DNA from: Rhodocyclaceae bacterium
GTDB lineage: Bacteria; Pseudomonadota; Gammaproteobacteria; Burkholderiales; Rhodocyclaceae
NCBI GenBank assembly: GCA_018262875.1
Contig: JADFDL010000097.1
Location: forward strand, 1-6,454
DNA: 6,454 bases
Direction: 5' to 3'
Made by a program: the position numbers and the translations under genes. Positions 6,400 to 6,454 of the stretch are shown here, one piece after another (positions within the stretch are counted from its first letter, which is position 1; every line of letters starts with the position of its first letter). A model generated the notes under the pieces. It searched no databases and was not told where the DNA came from. It saw nothing but the letters and a program-made list of their open reading frames with translations.

Positions 6400-6454
6400 G
6401 ATGTTCCTTTGTCCGTAGCCGGGGCTGCCGGCCGGGTGTTGATCTTCTGCATGG
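6396..6454 (-). CDS. pth: C-terminal end of probable peptidyl-tRNA hydrolase (5' part outside window)
   Basis: Directly upstream of ychF, one minus-strand frame is open from the window edge to a TGA at 6398-6396 and encodes [18 protein letters not shown]. Its TGA shares bases with the ychF ATG. The short MQKIN segment followed by a proline- and alanine-rich tail fits the last helix and tail of betaproteobacterial Pth proteins, and pth-ychF is a widely conserved pair. Pth cleaves peptidyl-tRNAs released by stalled ribosomes. Only 18 residues are visible and none is catalytic, so the identity rests mainly on gene order. Confidence 0.6.
   Translation of the reverse strand, partial: MQKINTRPAAPATDKGTS
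6405..6410 (-). promoter_or_regulatory. Ribosome binding site of ychF inside the upstream gene
   Basis: The minus strand reads AAAGGA, 5 nt before the ychF ATG at 6399. It lies in the last codons of the probable pth gene, which supports coupled translation of the pair. Confidence 0.65.

Overview
The window is a compact, G+C-rich bacterial chromosome segment. Gene content and layout point to a proteobacterium, most likely a betaproteobacterium. The evidence is a YbhP/ClsB pair like that of enterics, a GluQ-type tRNA-modifying synthetase, the pth-ychF gene pair, and a multidomain membrane GGDEF protein of the sort common in Rhodocyclales and relatives. The class is an inference from recalled family sequences; no rRNA or other marker is present. 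There are no mobile elements, tRNAs, rRNAs, CRISPR arrays or obvious foreign DNA. Almost every base is coding: non-coding sequence is limited to about 9 nt (655-663), 17 nt (2295-2311) and one divergent intergenic region of about 133 nt (3236-3368).

Layout. (1) 1-1821, plus strand: the 3' part of a ybhP-like endonuclease/exonuclease/phosphatase gene, followed 9 nt later by clsB, a two-HKD-motif cardiolipin synthase. This is a membrane phospholipid module. (2) 3235-1818, minus strand: gluQ (glutamyl-queuosine tRNA(Asp) synthetase) followed 17 nt later by a YccU-type CoA-binding-fold protein; the two are probably co-transcribed. The second gene runs tail-to-tail into clsB with a 4-nt overlap. 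(3) 3369-5318, plus strand: a membrane-anchored PAS-PAS-GGDEF diguanylate cyclase, divergent from gluQ. The shared upstream region has a Crp-like dyad. (4) 6454-5308, minus strand: the last codons of what is probably pth, overlapping the start of ychF (ATGA), with ychF overlapping the diguanylate cyclase gene tail-to-tail by 11 nt.

Functionally this is mostly housekeeping: lipid synthesis, tRNA modification, and ribosome-associated ATPase with peptidyl-tRNA recycling. One signalling gene, the diguanylate cyclase, is inserted among them. I see no clearly new biological system. The more interesting points are the possible Crp-family control of the diguanylate cyclase gene, its unassigned six-helix sensor region and cysteine-bearing first PAS domain, and two convergent gene junctions in which the hairpin serving one gene is written into the last codons of the opposing gene.
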